From Alloboseaceae bacterium BT-24-1 (GTDB taxonomy: Bacteria > Pseudomonadota > Alphaproteobacteria > Rhizobiales > Beijerinckiaceae), in contig JAOYTL010000014.1 in NCBI GenBank assembly GCA_025846845.1, positions 135,541-199,540 on the forward strand: a DNA stretch of 64,000 nucleotides. Reading direction: 5' to 3'. Position numbers and translations under genes: made by a program. Position 1 is the first letter of the stretch. The number at the start of each line of letters is the position of its first letter. The notes under the pieces are model-generated. The model was not told the DNA's origin, made no database searches, and saw only the letters and a list, made by a program, of their open reading frames with translations. This document shows, one piece after another, positions 24,607-33,761 of the stretch.

Positions 24607-25682
24607 GCCGCACCAACCGCGTCTACCGTATCGCTGCCATCGCCGGCGACGGCATCGGCAAGGAGGTCATGCCCGAGGGCCTGCGTGTGCTCGAGGCAGC
24701 TTCGAAGAAGTACGGCTTCGAACTCCAGCTCGACGAGTTCGATTTCTCCTCCTGCGACTACTACGCCAAGCACGGCAAGATGCTGCCGGACGACTGGAAG
24801 GAGAAGATCGGCGGCCATGACGCGATCTTCTTCGGCGCGGTCGGCATGCCGGCGCAGGTGCCGGACCATATCTCGCTCTGGGGCTCGCTGCTGCTGTTCC
24901 GCCGCGAGTTCGACCAGTACGTCAATCTGCGCCCCGTGCGATTGATGCCGGGCGTGCCCGGCCCGCTCGTCGGCCGCAAGCCCGGCGACATCGACTTCTT
25001 CGTCGTGCGCGAGAACACCGAGGGCGAATACTCCTCGGTCGGCGGGCGCATGTATGCCGGCACCGAGCGCGAGATCGTCATCCAGGAGACGATCATGAGC
25101 CGCGTCGGCGTCGACCGTGTGCTGAAATACGCGTTCGAGCTGGCGCAGCGCCGGCCGCGCAAGAAGCTGACCTCGGCGACCAAGTCGAACGGCATCTCGA
25201 TCACCATGCCGTACTGGGACGAACGGGTGAAGGAGATGGCGAAGGGCTATCCCGACGTCGCGGTCGACCAGTATCATATCGACATCCTGACCGCGCATTT
25301 CGTGCTCAACCCCGACCGTTTCGACGTGGTCGTCGCCTCGAACCTGTTCGGCGACATCCTCTCCGATCTCGGCCCGGCCTGCACCGGCACGATCGGCATT
25401 GCGCCGTCCGGCAACATCAATCCGACCGGTGATCATCCCTCGCTGTTCGAGCCGGTGCATGGTTCGGCGCCCGATATCGCCGGGCAGGGCATCGCCAATC
25501 CCGTCGGCCAGATCTGGTCGGGAGCGATGATGCTCGATCATCTCGGCGAGCACGAGGCTGCCAAGGCAATCGAGGCCGCGATCGAGCGCGCGCTCGGCGA
25601 TGCCCGCACCCGCACGCGTGATCTCGGTGGTAGCCTGAACACCGAAGCGGCCGGCAAGGCGATCGAGCAGGCGCTGGGTTGA
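24603..25682 (+). CDS. Tartrate dehydrogenase-type isopropylmalate/isocitrate dehydrogenase family enzyme
   Basis: A 359-residue NAD-dependent beta-decarboxylating dehydrogenase. GDGIGKEVMPEG is the N-terminal signature, Arg/Lys substrate residues lie around LRPVRLMPG and ATKSNGISITMPYWDE, and NLFGDILSDLGP with GTIGIAPSGNINP forms the metal/NAD region. Length and sequence fit tartrate dehydrogenase/D-malate decarboxylase (TtuC/DmlA group). It oxidises a 2-hydroxy acid and may remove CO2. It is coupled to the dehalogenase gene by ATGA, which suggests a shared 2-hydroxy acid pathway. Confidence 0.87.
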   Translation: MSRTNRVYRIAAIAGDGIGKEVMPEGLRVLEAASKKYGFELQLDEFDFSSCDYYAKHGKMLPDDWKEKIGGHDAIFFGAVGMPAQVPDHISLWGSLLLFRREFDQYVNLRPVRLMPGVPGPLVGRKPGDIDFFVVRENTEGEYSSVGGRMYAGTEREIVIQETIMSRVGVDRVLKYAFELAQRRPRKKLTSATKSNGISITMPYWDERVKEMAKGYPDVAVDQYHIDILTAHFVLNPDRFDVVVASNLFGDILSDLGPACTGTIGIAPSGNINPTGDHPSLFEPVHGSAPDIAGQGIANPVGQIWSGAMMLDHLGEHEAAKAIEAAIERALGDARTRTRDLGGSLNTEAAGKAIEQALG

Positions 25683-25755
25683 CGACGAGGCCGGCGCATG
25701 ACCACAAGCTCTGGTCGGCGCCGATCAGACGTAAGACTTAAGAAGGGAGGAACAG

Positions 25756-26460
25756 GTGCCCGATCTGACGTTTTCGCTGCTCGACCCGGCGCTCTGGGGC
25801 AAGCTCTTCGAGATCATCGCGCTCAATATCGTGCTGTCGGGTGACAATGCGGTGGTGATTGCGCTCGCCTGCCGGGCGCTCGCACCCGAGCAGCGCGCCA
25901 AGGGCATCGCGCTTGGCGCCGGCGTGGCCGTGCTGCTGCGCGTCGTCTTCACGGTGCTGATCGCCTCCCTCCTCAACATGCCGTTTCTGCACATCGTCGG
26001 CGCGCTGCTGCTGGTCTGGATCGCGGTCAAGCTGGTCCTCGAGGACGGAGAGAGCGACAAGAATGCGGTCGCCGCCAGCAGCAAGCTCTGGAAGGCGGTG
26101 CAGACAGTGGCGATCGCCGACATCGTCATGAGCCTCGACAACGTGCTCGCCATCGCGGCCGTCGCCAAGGATTCGATCCCCCTGCTGGTCGGTGGCCTGA
26201 TCATCTCGATCCCGCTGATCGTGCTCGGCGCCTCGCTGATCACCTCGCTCCTGACCCGCTTCCCGATCCTGGTCTGGGCCGGCGCCGGCCTGCTCGGCTG
26301 GGTCGCGGGCGAGATGTTCGAGACCGATCCCTGGCTGATCGGCAAGCTCGGCGAGACGCTGGCTCACCAGCTCGAATATCCCGCTGCCATCCTTGGGGCC
26401 CTGCTCGTGCTCGGCCTTGGCTACTTCCTCAAGCATCGCCGGCCAGATCCGGCCCTCTGA
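25756..26460 (+). CDS. TerC/YjbE family membrane protein (copy 1)
   Basis: A 234-residue inner-membrane protein with about seven segments. The family signature acidic residues lie in LSGDNAVVIALACRAL and SLDNVLAIAAVA. TerC/YjbE/YkoY proteins export or insert metal ions, chiefly manganese in studied cases. The start is GTG at 25756 with AAGGGAGG at 25744-25751. No yybP-ykoY-type riboswitch fits into the 73 bp upstream. A paralogue follows 19 bp downstream. Confidence 0.87.
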   Translation: MPDLTFSLLDPALWGKLFEIIALNIVLSGDNAVVIALACRALAPEQRAKGIALGAGVAVLLRVVFTVLIASLLNMPFLHIVGALLLVWIAVKLVLEDGESDKNAVAASSKLWKAVQTVAIADIVMSLDNVLAIAAVAKDSIPLLVGGLIISIPLIVLGASLITSLLTRFPILVWAGAGLLGWVAGEMFETDPWLIGKLGETLAHQLEYPAAILGALLVLGLGYFLKHRRPDPAL

Positions 26461-26479
26461 CACAGGGACTGACCGACCT

Positions 26480-27223
26480 ATGGATTTCGCATCTTCCGCC
26501 TTCTGGACCTCATTGCTCCAGATCATCTGGATCGACCTTCTGCTCTCCGGCGACAATGCGGTCGTCATCGCGCTCGCGGTGCGCTCGCTGCCGGAGAAGC
26601 AGCGCAAGGTCGGCATCTGGCTTGGCGCCGGCGCTGCTGTCGGCCTGCGCATCATCTTCGCGATCGTCGTCACCTATCTGCTCGCCGTCCCCTTCCTGAA
26701 GGTCGTCGGCGCGCTCCTTCTGTTCTGGATCGCGATCAAGCTCGCCAAGGGCGAGGAAGAGGCGCATAGCGATATCGAGGCCAGTGACAATCTCTGGAAG
26801 GCGGTGCGCACCATCGCCATCGCCGATGCGGTGATGAGCCTCGACAACGTGCTCGCCATCGCCGCCGCGGCGCGCGGCCATTTCGAGCTCTTCATCTTCG
26901 GCCTGCTGCTGACCATCCCGCTGATCATCTTCGGAGCCCGCCTGCTCTCGTCGGTGCTCGAGCGCTTCCCGATCCTGATCTGGCTCGGTGCGGCCCTGCT
27001 CGGCTGGATCGCCGGTGAGATGCTGCTGAGCGACATGGCGGTGCTGCAATGGCTGCAGGCGAACATGCCGAACTGGGTCGTCAGCGTACCGGTCTCCGAC
27101 GTCAACCCGGTCGGCCTGCTGCCCGCGAAGGTGCCGTTCTATACCGCGGCGGCGCTCGGCGCCCTTGTCGTCGTCGCCGCCGGCTACCTCCTCAAGAAGA
27201 AGCCGGTCGATCAGCCGGGCTGA
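26480..27223 (+). CDS. TerC/YjbE family membrane protein (copy 2)
   Basis: A 247-residue paralogue of the preceding gene with the same motifs (LSGDNAVVIALAVRSL, SLDNVLAIAAAA). It has an extra C-terminal loop before the last transmembrane segment. Similarity along the whole length indicates local duplication; a heteromeric or divided-role metal exporter is possible. The ATG at 26480 is chosen since it gives the same N-terminal layout as copy 1. Its terminator lies inside the 3' end of the convergent PPTase gene. Confidence 0.87.
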   Translation: MDFASSAFWTSLLQIIWIDLLLSGDNAVVIALAVRSLPEKQRKVGIWLGAGAAVGLRIIFAIVVTYLLAVPFLKVVGALLLFWIAIKLAKGEEEAHSDIEASDNLWKAVRTIAIADAVMSLDNVLAIAAAARGHFELFIFGLLLTIPLIIFGARLLSSVLERFPILIWLGAALLGWIAGEMLLSDMAVLQWLQANMPNWVVSVPVSDVNPVGLLPAKVPFYTAAALGALVVVAAGYLLKKKPVDQPG

Positions 27224-27231
27224 AGCCTACC

Positions 27232-27840
27232 TCAATCGAGCGTGACGAACGCGGCGGCCATGGTCTCATGGCCGCCGTTTTTCGTGAGCCTGATGAAGCC
27301 GCTGGCGTCGCGGCCGCCCTGATCGTCGCCGACGGTGAAGCGTTCGGTCCCGACGAATTGTACAGCGAAGCTCTCCGGCGCCCGTGAGAAGCCGGTGCCG
27401 AGCGCTTTGACATAGGCCTCCTTGGCGCTCCAGAGCTGAGCGAAGGCCAGAGGCCGGGCAGGAGCGGGCAGGCTCTCCAGCCAACGCCGCTCATCGGGGT
27501 GCAGCGCCGCCATTGGCGGTTCGCTCGCGAGGTCAACCTGCTCGACATCGACGCCGACCGGCCGGTGCGCCAGTGCGACAGCGACGAGGCCCGCGCGCGT
27601 CGCGAGCGACAGGTGCAGCCCGGCACCGTGCGGGGCGATGATCAGCGGCCGGCCCGCAGGCTCATGCCCGATCTCGACAGCATCTTCCGCTAGCCCGAAC
27701 TGGCGGGCCAGCACCTTGCGCGCCAGCGAGCGGCGCAGCTCCGCGCGCTCCGGCAGGTTTGCTGGCTGCGCCTGCGTTGCGACCAGCCAGGCGGCTGGCA
27801 GGGCAGGGGCAGTGTCGTTAGCGGAGGAGAGCCAATGCAT
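27232..27840 (-). CDS. 4'-phosphopantetheinyl transferase superfamily protein
   Basis: A 202-residue Sfp-type half-repeat protein. The Mg/CoA-binding motif GVDVEQVD and the second motif WSAKEAYVKALGTG are intact. It transfers phosphopantetheine from CoA to a carrier-protein serine in the cytoplasm. No polyketide, peptide or fatty-acid synthase gene is in the window, so the carrier is encoded elsewhere. The C-terminal coding sequence contains a hairpin that serves as terminator for the opposing terC gene. Confidence 0.83.
   Translation of the reverse strand: MHWLSSANDTAPALPAAWLVATQAQPANLPERAELRRSLARKVLARQFGLAEDAVEIGHEPAGRPLIIAPHGAGLHLSLATRAGLVAVALAHRPVGVDVEQVDLASEPPMAALHPDERRWLESLPAPARPLAFAQLWSAKEAYVKALGTGFSRAPESFAVQFVGTERFTVGDDQGGRDASGFIRLTKNGGHETMAAAFVTLD
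27252..27282 (+). terminator. Terminator of the terC pair, inside the 3' end of the PPTase gene
   Basis: An 11-bp perfect stem (27252-27262 with 27267-27277), loop GTCT, then T5. It starts 28 bases after the terC copy 2 stop and is also coding sequence for the opposite strand. Confidence 0.85.
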
Positions 27841-27967
27841 GCGGCGGTTCTAGTGCACCGCGCCTTGCCGCGGAAGCAGACGGCCCCGGCCTGCCCTGCG
27901 CGGTGGTCATGGAGGCCTGGAGCTTGCAGGGCGTTGACGTAAGCCAGCGAAACCGGTTCGAGAAGCC

Positions 27968-28696
27968 ATGCCTTCCGACCTGAAATCCGAGCCGCAGGCC
28001 GCGGCGCAGCTCACCCTTGCCGGCATGCGGCTCGGGATCCGCCGCGTTGCCGTGCTGATGCCGGGCATCGTCGTCTTCTCGGTGGCCTTCGGCGCTGCCG
28101 CCTCGGCCAAGGGCCTCAGCCTGTTCGAGGCCGTGCTGATGAGCGCGCTGGTCTATGCCGGCGTTTCCCAGCTCGTCGCCATGGAGCTCTGGCGGCCGGA
28201 GTGGAGCTGGGGTGCGATCGCGGGCCTCGCCGTCGTCACCGCGACGGTAAATGCGCGCATGGTGCTGCAGGGAGCTTCGCTGCAGCCTTGGTTCGCGCGC
28301 CATCCCAGGCTAGTCAATGCGGCGCATCTCTTCTTCTTCACCGACGCCAACTGGCTGATCGGCACGCGCTATCATGGCGAGGGCGGGCGCGATCTCGGCG
28401 TGCTGGTCGGTGCGGGCCTTGTCCTCTGGCTCGTCTGGGTGGCGGCGACCGTGCCGGGCTACCTGCTCGGCGCGCTCGTCGCGGACCCGCGCCAGTACGG
28501 CATCGACCTCGTCATGCCGATCTTCTTCGCTGCGATGATCGTGCCGCTCTGGCGCGGCAAGCGCGGGGCGCTGCCCTGGATCATCGCCGGCATCGTCGCA
28601 CTGGTCACCGCGCGTCTCGTCGATGGCTACGCCTTCATCATCGTTGGCGCGCTCTCCGGCGCCGTGGCAGGGGCTTTCCTCAATGACCCTGCCTGA
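27968..28696 (+). CDS. azlC: AzlC family branched-chain amino acid exporter subunit
   Basis: A 242-residue inner-membrane protein with several hydrophobic segments and the AzlC signature near the N-terminus (MPGIVVFSVAFGAAASAKGLS). AzlC is the large subunit of a two-part exporter for branched-chain amino acids and analogues. Its end overlaps the AzlD start by 14 bases. A branched-chain aminotransferase gene follows, which fits the substrate. Confidence 0.9.
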   Translation: MPSDLKSEPQAAAQLTLAGMRLGIRRVAVLMPGIVVFSVAFGAAASAKGLSLFEAVLMSALVYAGVSQLVAMELWRPEWSWGAIAGLAVVTATVNARMVLQGASLQPWFARHPRLVNAAHLFFFTDANWLIGTRYHGEGGRDLGVLVGAGLVLWLVWVAATVPGYLLGALVADPRQYGIDLVMPIFFAAMIVPLWRGKRGALPWIIAGIVALVTARLVDGYAFIIVGALSGAVAGAFLNDPA

Positions 28697-29000
28697 ACCC
28701 GGAAGCTGGGGTCCCTATCTCGCCATCGTCGCCATGGCGCTGGCGACCTATCTTTGCCGCATCTCCGGCGTCGTGCTGATGGGCTTCGTCCCGCTGACGC
28801 CGCGGGTCCGGCGCGGGCTCGCAGCCCTGCCGGGCTCGATCGTGGTCGCGACCGTGCTGCCGCTGATCGAGCGCCTCGGCCTTGCCGCCGGCCTCGCTCT
28901 ATTGGCTGCGATCGCCAGCATGGCCATCCGGCGCAGCGAATTGCTTGCCCTGCTGGTCGGCATGGCCGTGGTTTCGCTGATGCGCGCTGCTGGTTTCTGA
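28683..29000 (+). CDS. azlD: AzlD domain-containing protein
   Basis: A 105-residue protein with about four hydrophobic segments (AIVAMALATYLCRISGVVLM near the start), the small partner of AzlC. ATG at 28683 overlaps the azlC end by 14 bases, consistent with coupled translation and a 1:1 complex. Confidence 0.88.
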   Translation: MTLPEPGSWGPYLAIVAMALATYLCRISGVVLMGFVPLTPRVRRGLAALPGSIVVATVLPLIERLGLAAGLALLAAIASMAIRRSELLALLVGMAVVSLMRAAGF

Positions 29001-29145
29001 CGCTTAGGCGTCACGGCGCCTGCCGCAGTGATCCATCACCGGCTACGATCGCATCCATCACATCAAACACTCGCCGGCATGTTGACGCCGCCCTGCCTGC
29101 GGCAGACGGTGCCGGCTCTCGCTTTTAGCTGACCGATCGGAGCGC

Positions 29146-30015
29146 ATGATGGCCTGGTATTCGCAGACATGGACCTGGTTCGATGGCGAGTGGCGCGAGG
29201 GTAACCCCGGCATCATGGGCCCGCGTACCCACGCCGCCTGGCAGGCCTCCCAGGTTTTCGACGGCGCCCGTTATTTCGACGGCGTCTCGCCCGATCTCGA
29301 CCGGCACGCCGCTCGCGTGAACCGGTCCGCCGCGGCGATGGGCCTGAAGGCGACGGTGTCGGCCGAGGAGATCATCGCCAAGACGGCCGAAGGCGTGAAG
29401 AAATTCGGCAATAGCACGGCGCTCTATATCAAGCCGATGTATTGGGCCGAGGCCGACGGCCCGTCCACCATCATCGGCGACCCCGACTCGACCCAGTTCG
29501 CGCTCTGCCTGTTCGAGGCGCCGATGGGCGATCCGGGCAAGGGCTTTTCGGTGACCAAGGGCGCCTATCGCCGCCCGACCTTCGAGACCATGCCGACCGA
29601 TGCCAAGGCTGGCTGCCTCTATCCCAACAATGCCCGCATCCTGCGCGAGGCCAAGGGCAGGGGCTTCGACAACGCGCTCGTGCTCGACATGCTCGGCAAT
29701 GTCGCCGAGACCGGCACGTCCAACGTCTTCCTCGCCAAGGATGGTGTGGTGAAGACGCCGGCCGTCAACGGCACCTTCCTCAACGGCATCACCCGCCAGC
29801 GCACGATCGGGCTGCTGCGCCAGGCCGGAGTCACCGTCGACGAGACTTCGCTGCGCTACGAGGATTTCGAGCAGGCCGACGAGATCTTTTCCTCCGGCAA
29901 CTACTCGAAGGTCATGCCGATCTACAAGATCGACGATCGCGAGCTGCAGCCCGGCCCGATGTTCCGCAAGGCGCGCGAACTCTACATGGAGTTCGCCCAC
30001 AGCAAGAGCGCCTGA
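29146..30015 (+). CDS. ilvE: Branched-chain amino acid aminotransferase (class IV)
   Basis: A 289-residue fold-type IV PLP enzyme. The conserved lysine is in TDAKAGCLYPNNAR, the glutamate region in VAETGTSNVFLAKDG and the cofactor-binding LNGITRQRTI are present. It transfers amino groups between branched-chain amino acids and 2-oxoglutarate. Two adjacent ATGs (29146 and 29149) are possible starts. It lies downstream of azlCD, so the group may balance branched-chain amino acid pools. A D-amino-acid transaminase is less likely given the N-terminal sequence. Confidence 0.85.
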   Translation: MMAWYSQTWTWFDGEWREGNPGIMGPRTHAAWQASQVFDGARYFDGVSPDLDRHAARVNRSAAAMGLKATVSAEEIIAKTAEGVKKFGNSTALYIKPMYWAEADGPSTIIGDPDSTQFALCLFEAPMGDPGKGFSVTKGAYRRPTFETMPTDAKAGCLYPNNARILREAKGRGFDNALVLDMLGNVAETGTSNVFLAKDGVVKTPAVNGTFLNGITRQRTIGLLRQAGVTVDETSLRYEDFEQADEIFSSGNYSKVMPIYKIDDRELQPGPMFRKARELYMEFAHSKSA

Positions 30016-30023
30016 GGCCAGCA

Positions 30024-31004
30024 ATGGCTCGCCTCGCCACTCGCCTCACCGAGCGCCTCGGGATCGAGCATCCGATCCTGTCGGCGCCGATGGCTCTGGC
30101 GGGCGGCGGAGCGCTCGCCGCCGCCGTGACACGCGCCGGCGGGCTTGGCCTGATCGGCGGCGGTTATGGCGATGGCGACTGGCTGCGCACGCAATACGCC
30201 GCAGCCGGCAACACCCGCACCGGCTGCGGCTTCATCACCTGGTCGCTGGCGAAGCAGCCGCATCTGCTGGGCGAGGTGCTGGCGCATCGGCCGGCGGCAC
30301 TGATGCTCTCCTTCGGCGATCCCATGCTCTTCGCCGCCGAGATCGCCGCTAGCGGCGTGCCGCTGATCTGCCAGTGCCAGAACCTCGGCCATGTCCGGGC
30401 GGCACTGGAAGCGGGCGCCGCGATCATCGTCGCGCAGGGCGCCGAGGCCGGCGGGCATGGCCATGCCCGCGGCACGCTTCCCCTCGTGCCCGAGGTCGCC
30501 GACTTGCTGGCGCGCGAGAGCCCGGAGACATTGCTGCTCGCCGCCGGCGGCATCGCCGACGGACGCGGCCTTGCTGCGGCGCTGATGCTCGGCGCCGATG
30601 GCGTCCTGGTCGGAACGCGCTTCTGGGCGAGCCGCGAGGCGCTCGTCCATCCGAACCACCATGCCGCCGCCGTCGCGGCGACGGGTGATCAGACAGTGCG
30701 CTCGCCGCTTCCCGACATCGCCCGCCGGCTCGACTGGCCGCGGCCCTTCGATATCCGCGTCAGCGACAATGCCTTCATCGCCAGATGGCGCGGCCGTGAT
30801 GCCGAGCTGCGCGCCGCGATCGAGGAGGAGGCGCCAGCCTATCGCGAGGCCTTCATGGCCGGCGATCCCGATAAGGCGGCGGTGGTCTTCGGCGAGGCGG
30901 CAGGCCTGATCTCGGACATCCCCTCCGCCGGTGAGATCGTCGCGCGGATGGTGGATGAGGCGATTGGCCGGCTGAAGGCCGGCGTTCGGCTCATAGCGGG
31001 CTGA
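30024..31004 (+). CDS. Nitronate monooxygenase family protein
   Basis: A 326-residue FMN-dependent TIM-barrel protein (2-nitropropane dioxygenase-like). PILSAPMALAGGGALAAAVTRA, QGAEAGGHGHARG and AAGGIADGRGLAAALMLGADG are the FMN and catalytic segments, with the histidine of GGHGH as expected. Such enzymes oxidise nitronates such as propionate-3-nitronate. It begins eight bases after the aminotransferase stop and is probably cotranscribed. It ends one base from the convergent murJ. Confidence 0.85.
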   Translation: MARLATRLTERLGIEHPILSAPMALAGGGALAAAVTRAGGLGLIGGGYGDGDWLRTQYAAAGNTRTGCGFITWSLAKQPHLLGEVLAHRPAALMLSFGDPMLFAAEIAASGVPLICQCQNLGHVRAALEAGAAIIVAQGAEAGGHGHARGTLPLVPEVADLLARESPETLLLAAGGIADGRGLAAALMLGADGVLVGTRFWASREALVHPNHHAAAVAATGDQTVRSPLPDIARRLDWPRPFDIRVSDNAFIARWRGRDAELRAAIEEEAPAYREAFMAGDPDKAAVVFGEAAGLISDIPSAGEIVARMVDEAIGRLKAGVRLIAG

Positions 31005-31005
31005 A

Positions 31006-32532
31006 CTAGCGCAGCAACCGCCAGAGCCCGGCCGATCTCAGCCCGCCGAGCGCAACCACACCATAGATGCCTGCAGCGACAAGGCTGAGGATGGCGAGCG
31101 CGATCAGCCGTGGCTCGTAGGGGAACCTGATCAGCAGCCCGTAGAGCGGCTCGGCCAGCAAGCGTGCGACCAGCGCGGCGAAACCGGCGGCGACGCCGAC
31201 GATCAGGATCAGCAAGGACAGGCCGCGATCGGGATTGGTCCAGCCGCGTTTCAGCGCCAGCACATAGAGCGCGCCGAGATTGATCCAGGCGCCGCAAGCG
31301 GTGGCGAAGGCGAGGCCGGGCGCGCCATGGCTCTTCCACAGCAGCAGCTTCAGGCCGACATTGGCGGCAATGGCAGCGAGCGAGACCAGCATCGGTGTCG
31401 TCGTGTCGCCGCGCGCCTGGAAGCTCGAGACTTGCGCGCGGATCAGCACGATAGCCGGCAGGCCGATCGCATAGGCGAAGAGCACGGCGCCCGCGGCCTG
31501 CGTCGCCGCGTCGTCGAAGCGGCCACGTTCGAATAGTGCGCCGACGATCAGTTCCGGGATGGCGAGGAAGGCGGCGGCGAAAGGCGCGGCTGCGACCAGC
31601 GTCAGCGCGATCGCCCGATTCTGCGCGGCTTCCGCCTTCGCCTCGTTGCCGGTGGCGAGGGCGCGGCTCATCGTCGGCAGCAGCACGGTGCCGACGCCGA
31701 TCGCGATCACCCCGAGCGGCAACTGGTAGAGGCGCTCGGCATAATACAGCGCCGAATAGGCGCCGGCCGGCAGCAGCGAGGCGATGATCGTGTCGGCGAA
31801 GAGGGCGATCTGGACCCCGGCCGAGCCGATCACGGCCGGCCCGAACGCCTTGAGGAAGCCCTTGACCTCGCCGTCGAGGCGCGGCCGCGTCATCGCAGCC
31901 GATACGCCGACCCGCCGCGCCGCGATCCAGAGCAGCAGCCATTCGAGCACGCCGGCGACGGCGACGCCCCAGGCGGCGGCATGCGCCGCGCTCGGGAACA
32001 GGAAGGCGGTGAAGAGCGCGCCGATCAGGCAGATGTTCAAGAGGATCGGCGCCGCCGCCGCGGCCGCGAAGCGGTCGACCGCGTTGAGGTTGGCCGAGAG
32101 CAGCGTCACCAGGGTGATGAAGAGCAGATAGGGGAAGGTGATCCGCGTCAGCGTGACGGCAAGGTCGAAGCGGGTGGGATCGTTGACGAAGCCGGGTGCG
32201 AGCAGCCGCACCAGCTCCGGCATGAAGGGCAGTGCGAGGGCTAGCAAGACGAGCTGGACGACGAGGTTGAGCGAAAAGACACGATTGGAGAACTGAGCCG
32301 CGGCGGCCTCGCCCGACTGTTCGCGGATGCGGCTATAGGCCGGGATATAGGCCTGGTTGAAGGCGCCCTCGCCGAAGATGGCGCGGAAATGATTGGGCAG
32401 GCGGAGCGCCACCGAGAACGCGTCCATCAGCCCGCTCACGCCGAGCGCAGCCGCGAGCACGATGTCGCGGAGGAAGCCGGACAACCGCGAGAGCAGCGTG
32501 AAACCGCTGACGGAGAGGATCTTTCTCAGCAT
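31006..32532 (-). CDS. murJ: Lipid II flippase MurJ
   Basis: A 508-residue polytopic membrane protein with about fourteen segments. The MurJ start MLRKILSVSGFTLLSRLSGF and LRLPNHFRAIFGEGAFNQAY are characteristic. It flips lipid-linked peptidoglycan precursor to the periplasmic face and is normally essential. It is convergent with the nitronate monooxygenase and is followed on the same strand, 97 bp upstream, by a GT2 gene. Confidence 0.95.
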   Translation of the reverse strand: MLRKILSVSGFTLLSRLSGFLRDIVLAAALGVSGLMDAFSVALRLPNHFRAIFGEGAFNQAYIPAYSRIREQSGEAAAAQFSNRVFSLNLVVQLVLLALALPFMPELVRLLAPGFVNDPTRFDLAVTLTRITFPYLLFITLVTLLSANLNAVDRFAAAAAAPILLNICLIGALFTAFLFPSAAHAAAWGVAVAGVLEWLLLWIAARRVGVSAAMTRPRLDGEVKGFLKAFGPAVIGSAGVQIALFADTIIASLLPAGAYSALYYAERLYQLPLGVIAIGVGTVLLPTMSRALATGNEAKAEAAQNRAIALTLVAAAPFAAAFLAIPELIVGALFERGRFDDAATQAAGAVLFAYAIGLPAIVLIRAQVSSFQARGDTTTPMLVSLAAIAANVGLKLLLWKSHGAPGLAFATACGAWINLGALYVLALKRGWTNPDRGLSLLILIVGVAAGFAALVARLLAEPLYGLLIRFPYEPRLIALAILSLVAAGIYGVVALGGLRSAGLWRLLR

Positions 32533-32629
32533 CGCGCCACTCGGGGCCGCCGGAATCGGCAGGCCGGACTGAACCTAGCCGCATAGCTGCGTCGCGCGAG
32601 ATGGTCCAGCACAGGGCTCGCTGCTGTCG

Positions 32630-33667
32630 CTACCGCGTCGGCGGCGGCAGGGCGTCGCCGTGCGGAGCGGAGCTGTCGTGTTTGGGAAAGCCGATGCGCT
32701 CGCCGACCAGATAGAGCGGCCGGCGCTTCACTTCGGCAAAGATGCGCCCGACATATTCGCCGATCATTCCCAGCGAGATCAGCTGGATGCCGGAGAAGAA
32801 CATGATCGAGACGATCAGCGAGGGGAAGCCGGGCAGGTCGGTACCGAACAGCAGCGTCCGGACCATGAAATAGAGGCCGGTCAGCGTCGCCACGATCGCG
32901 ATCAGCACGCCGAGCCAGGTCGCGATCTTGAGCGGCACAGTCGAGAATGAGGAGATTCCATCGAAAGCGAAGCTGAACAGCTTGCGAAAGCGGAACTTGC
33001 TCTCGCCATGGGCGCGGTCGGCGACCTCGAAGGGCACCCCGGTCGCCGGAAAACCGACCCAAGCATAAAGACCCTTCGAGAAGCGCGCCCGCTCGGGCAG
33101 CGCGCGCAGCGCCTCGACCACGCGCCGGTCGAGCAGGCGAAAGTCACCGGCTCCCTCCGGCAGCTCGGTCTCGCCGAAGCTGGCGAAGAGCTTGTAGAAC
33201 GCCTTGGCGAAATTGCGCTTCAGCCGGCCTTCCCCGGCGCGGTCGGTGCGTTGGCCGTAGACGTTGAGGAAGCCCTCGCGCCATTTCGCCAGGAAGGTGG
33301 GGATCACCTCTGGCGGGTGCTGCAGATCGGCGTCCATGATCACCACGGCATCGCCATTGGCATGGTCGAGCCCGGCCGCGATCGCGACCTCCTTGCCGAA
33401 GTTGCGGCTGAAGGAGATGGCGTTGATCCGGCCGTCCTGCGCGTGCAAGGCGCGCAGCGCGGCGAGCGTCCCGTCGCGGCTGCCGTCATCGACGCAGACG
33501 ATTTCCCAGGAGGCGACATGGGCATCGAGAATCGGCTTCAGCCGGGCGATCAGTGGCTCGAGATTGGTAGCCTCGTTGTAGACAGGCACGATGATCGAGA
33601 GCTCCGGCCGCGGGGCGGGCGATGCTGTTCCGGCAGAGACAGTAGTAGGCGCAATCGCGGACGACAC
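32630..33667 (-). CDS. Glycosyltransferase family 2, bactoprenol/dolichyl-phosphate sugar synthase-like
   Basis: 345 residues. The GT-A domain starts SIIVPVYNEATNLEPLI; acidic motifs are VDDGSRDGT and MDADLQHPPE. Two C-terminal transmembrane segments (KIATWLGVLIAIVATLTGLY and PSLIVSIMFFSGIQLISLGM) give the GtrB/DPMS-like layout. It probably loads a sugar on undecaprenyl phosphate at the inner membrane. I chose GTG at 33667 (GAAGG about eight bases upstream); frames opening further upstream run into the opposite-strand deacetylase gene. It is divergent from that deacetylase, with which it may work in lipid-linked sugar modification. Confidence 0.82.
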   Translation of the reverse strand: MSSAIAPTTVSAGTASPAPRPELSIIVPVYNEATNLEPLIARLKPILDAHVASWEIVCVDDGSRDGTLAALRALHAQDGRINAISFSRNFGKEVAIAAGLDHANGDAVVIMDADLQHPPEVIPTFLAKWREGFLNVYGQRTDRAGEGRLKRNFAKAFYKLFASFGETELPEGAGDFRLLDRRVVEALRALPERARFSKGLYAWVGFPATGVPFEVADRAHGESKFRFRKLFSFAFDGISSFSTVPLKIATWLGVLIAIVATLTGLYFMVRTLLFGTDLPGFPSLIVSIMFFSGIQLISLGMIGEYVGRIFAEVKRRPLYLVGERIGFPKHDSSAPHGDALPPPTR

Positions 33668-33761
33668 TTTCGGGGCCTTCGTTGCTCGGCTAGGGCTGAC
33701 ATCATGGGGCCAGCCACAGACTCCATACACCGACGCTGATGAATAGGGGGTAACAGCCGGC

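Noticed and set aside
25683..25755. Possible manganese riboswitch before the terC pair
   Set aside because: Only 73 bp are available and no yybP-ykoY-type conserved loops can be seen.
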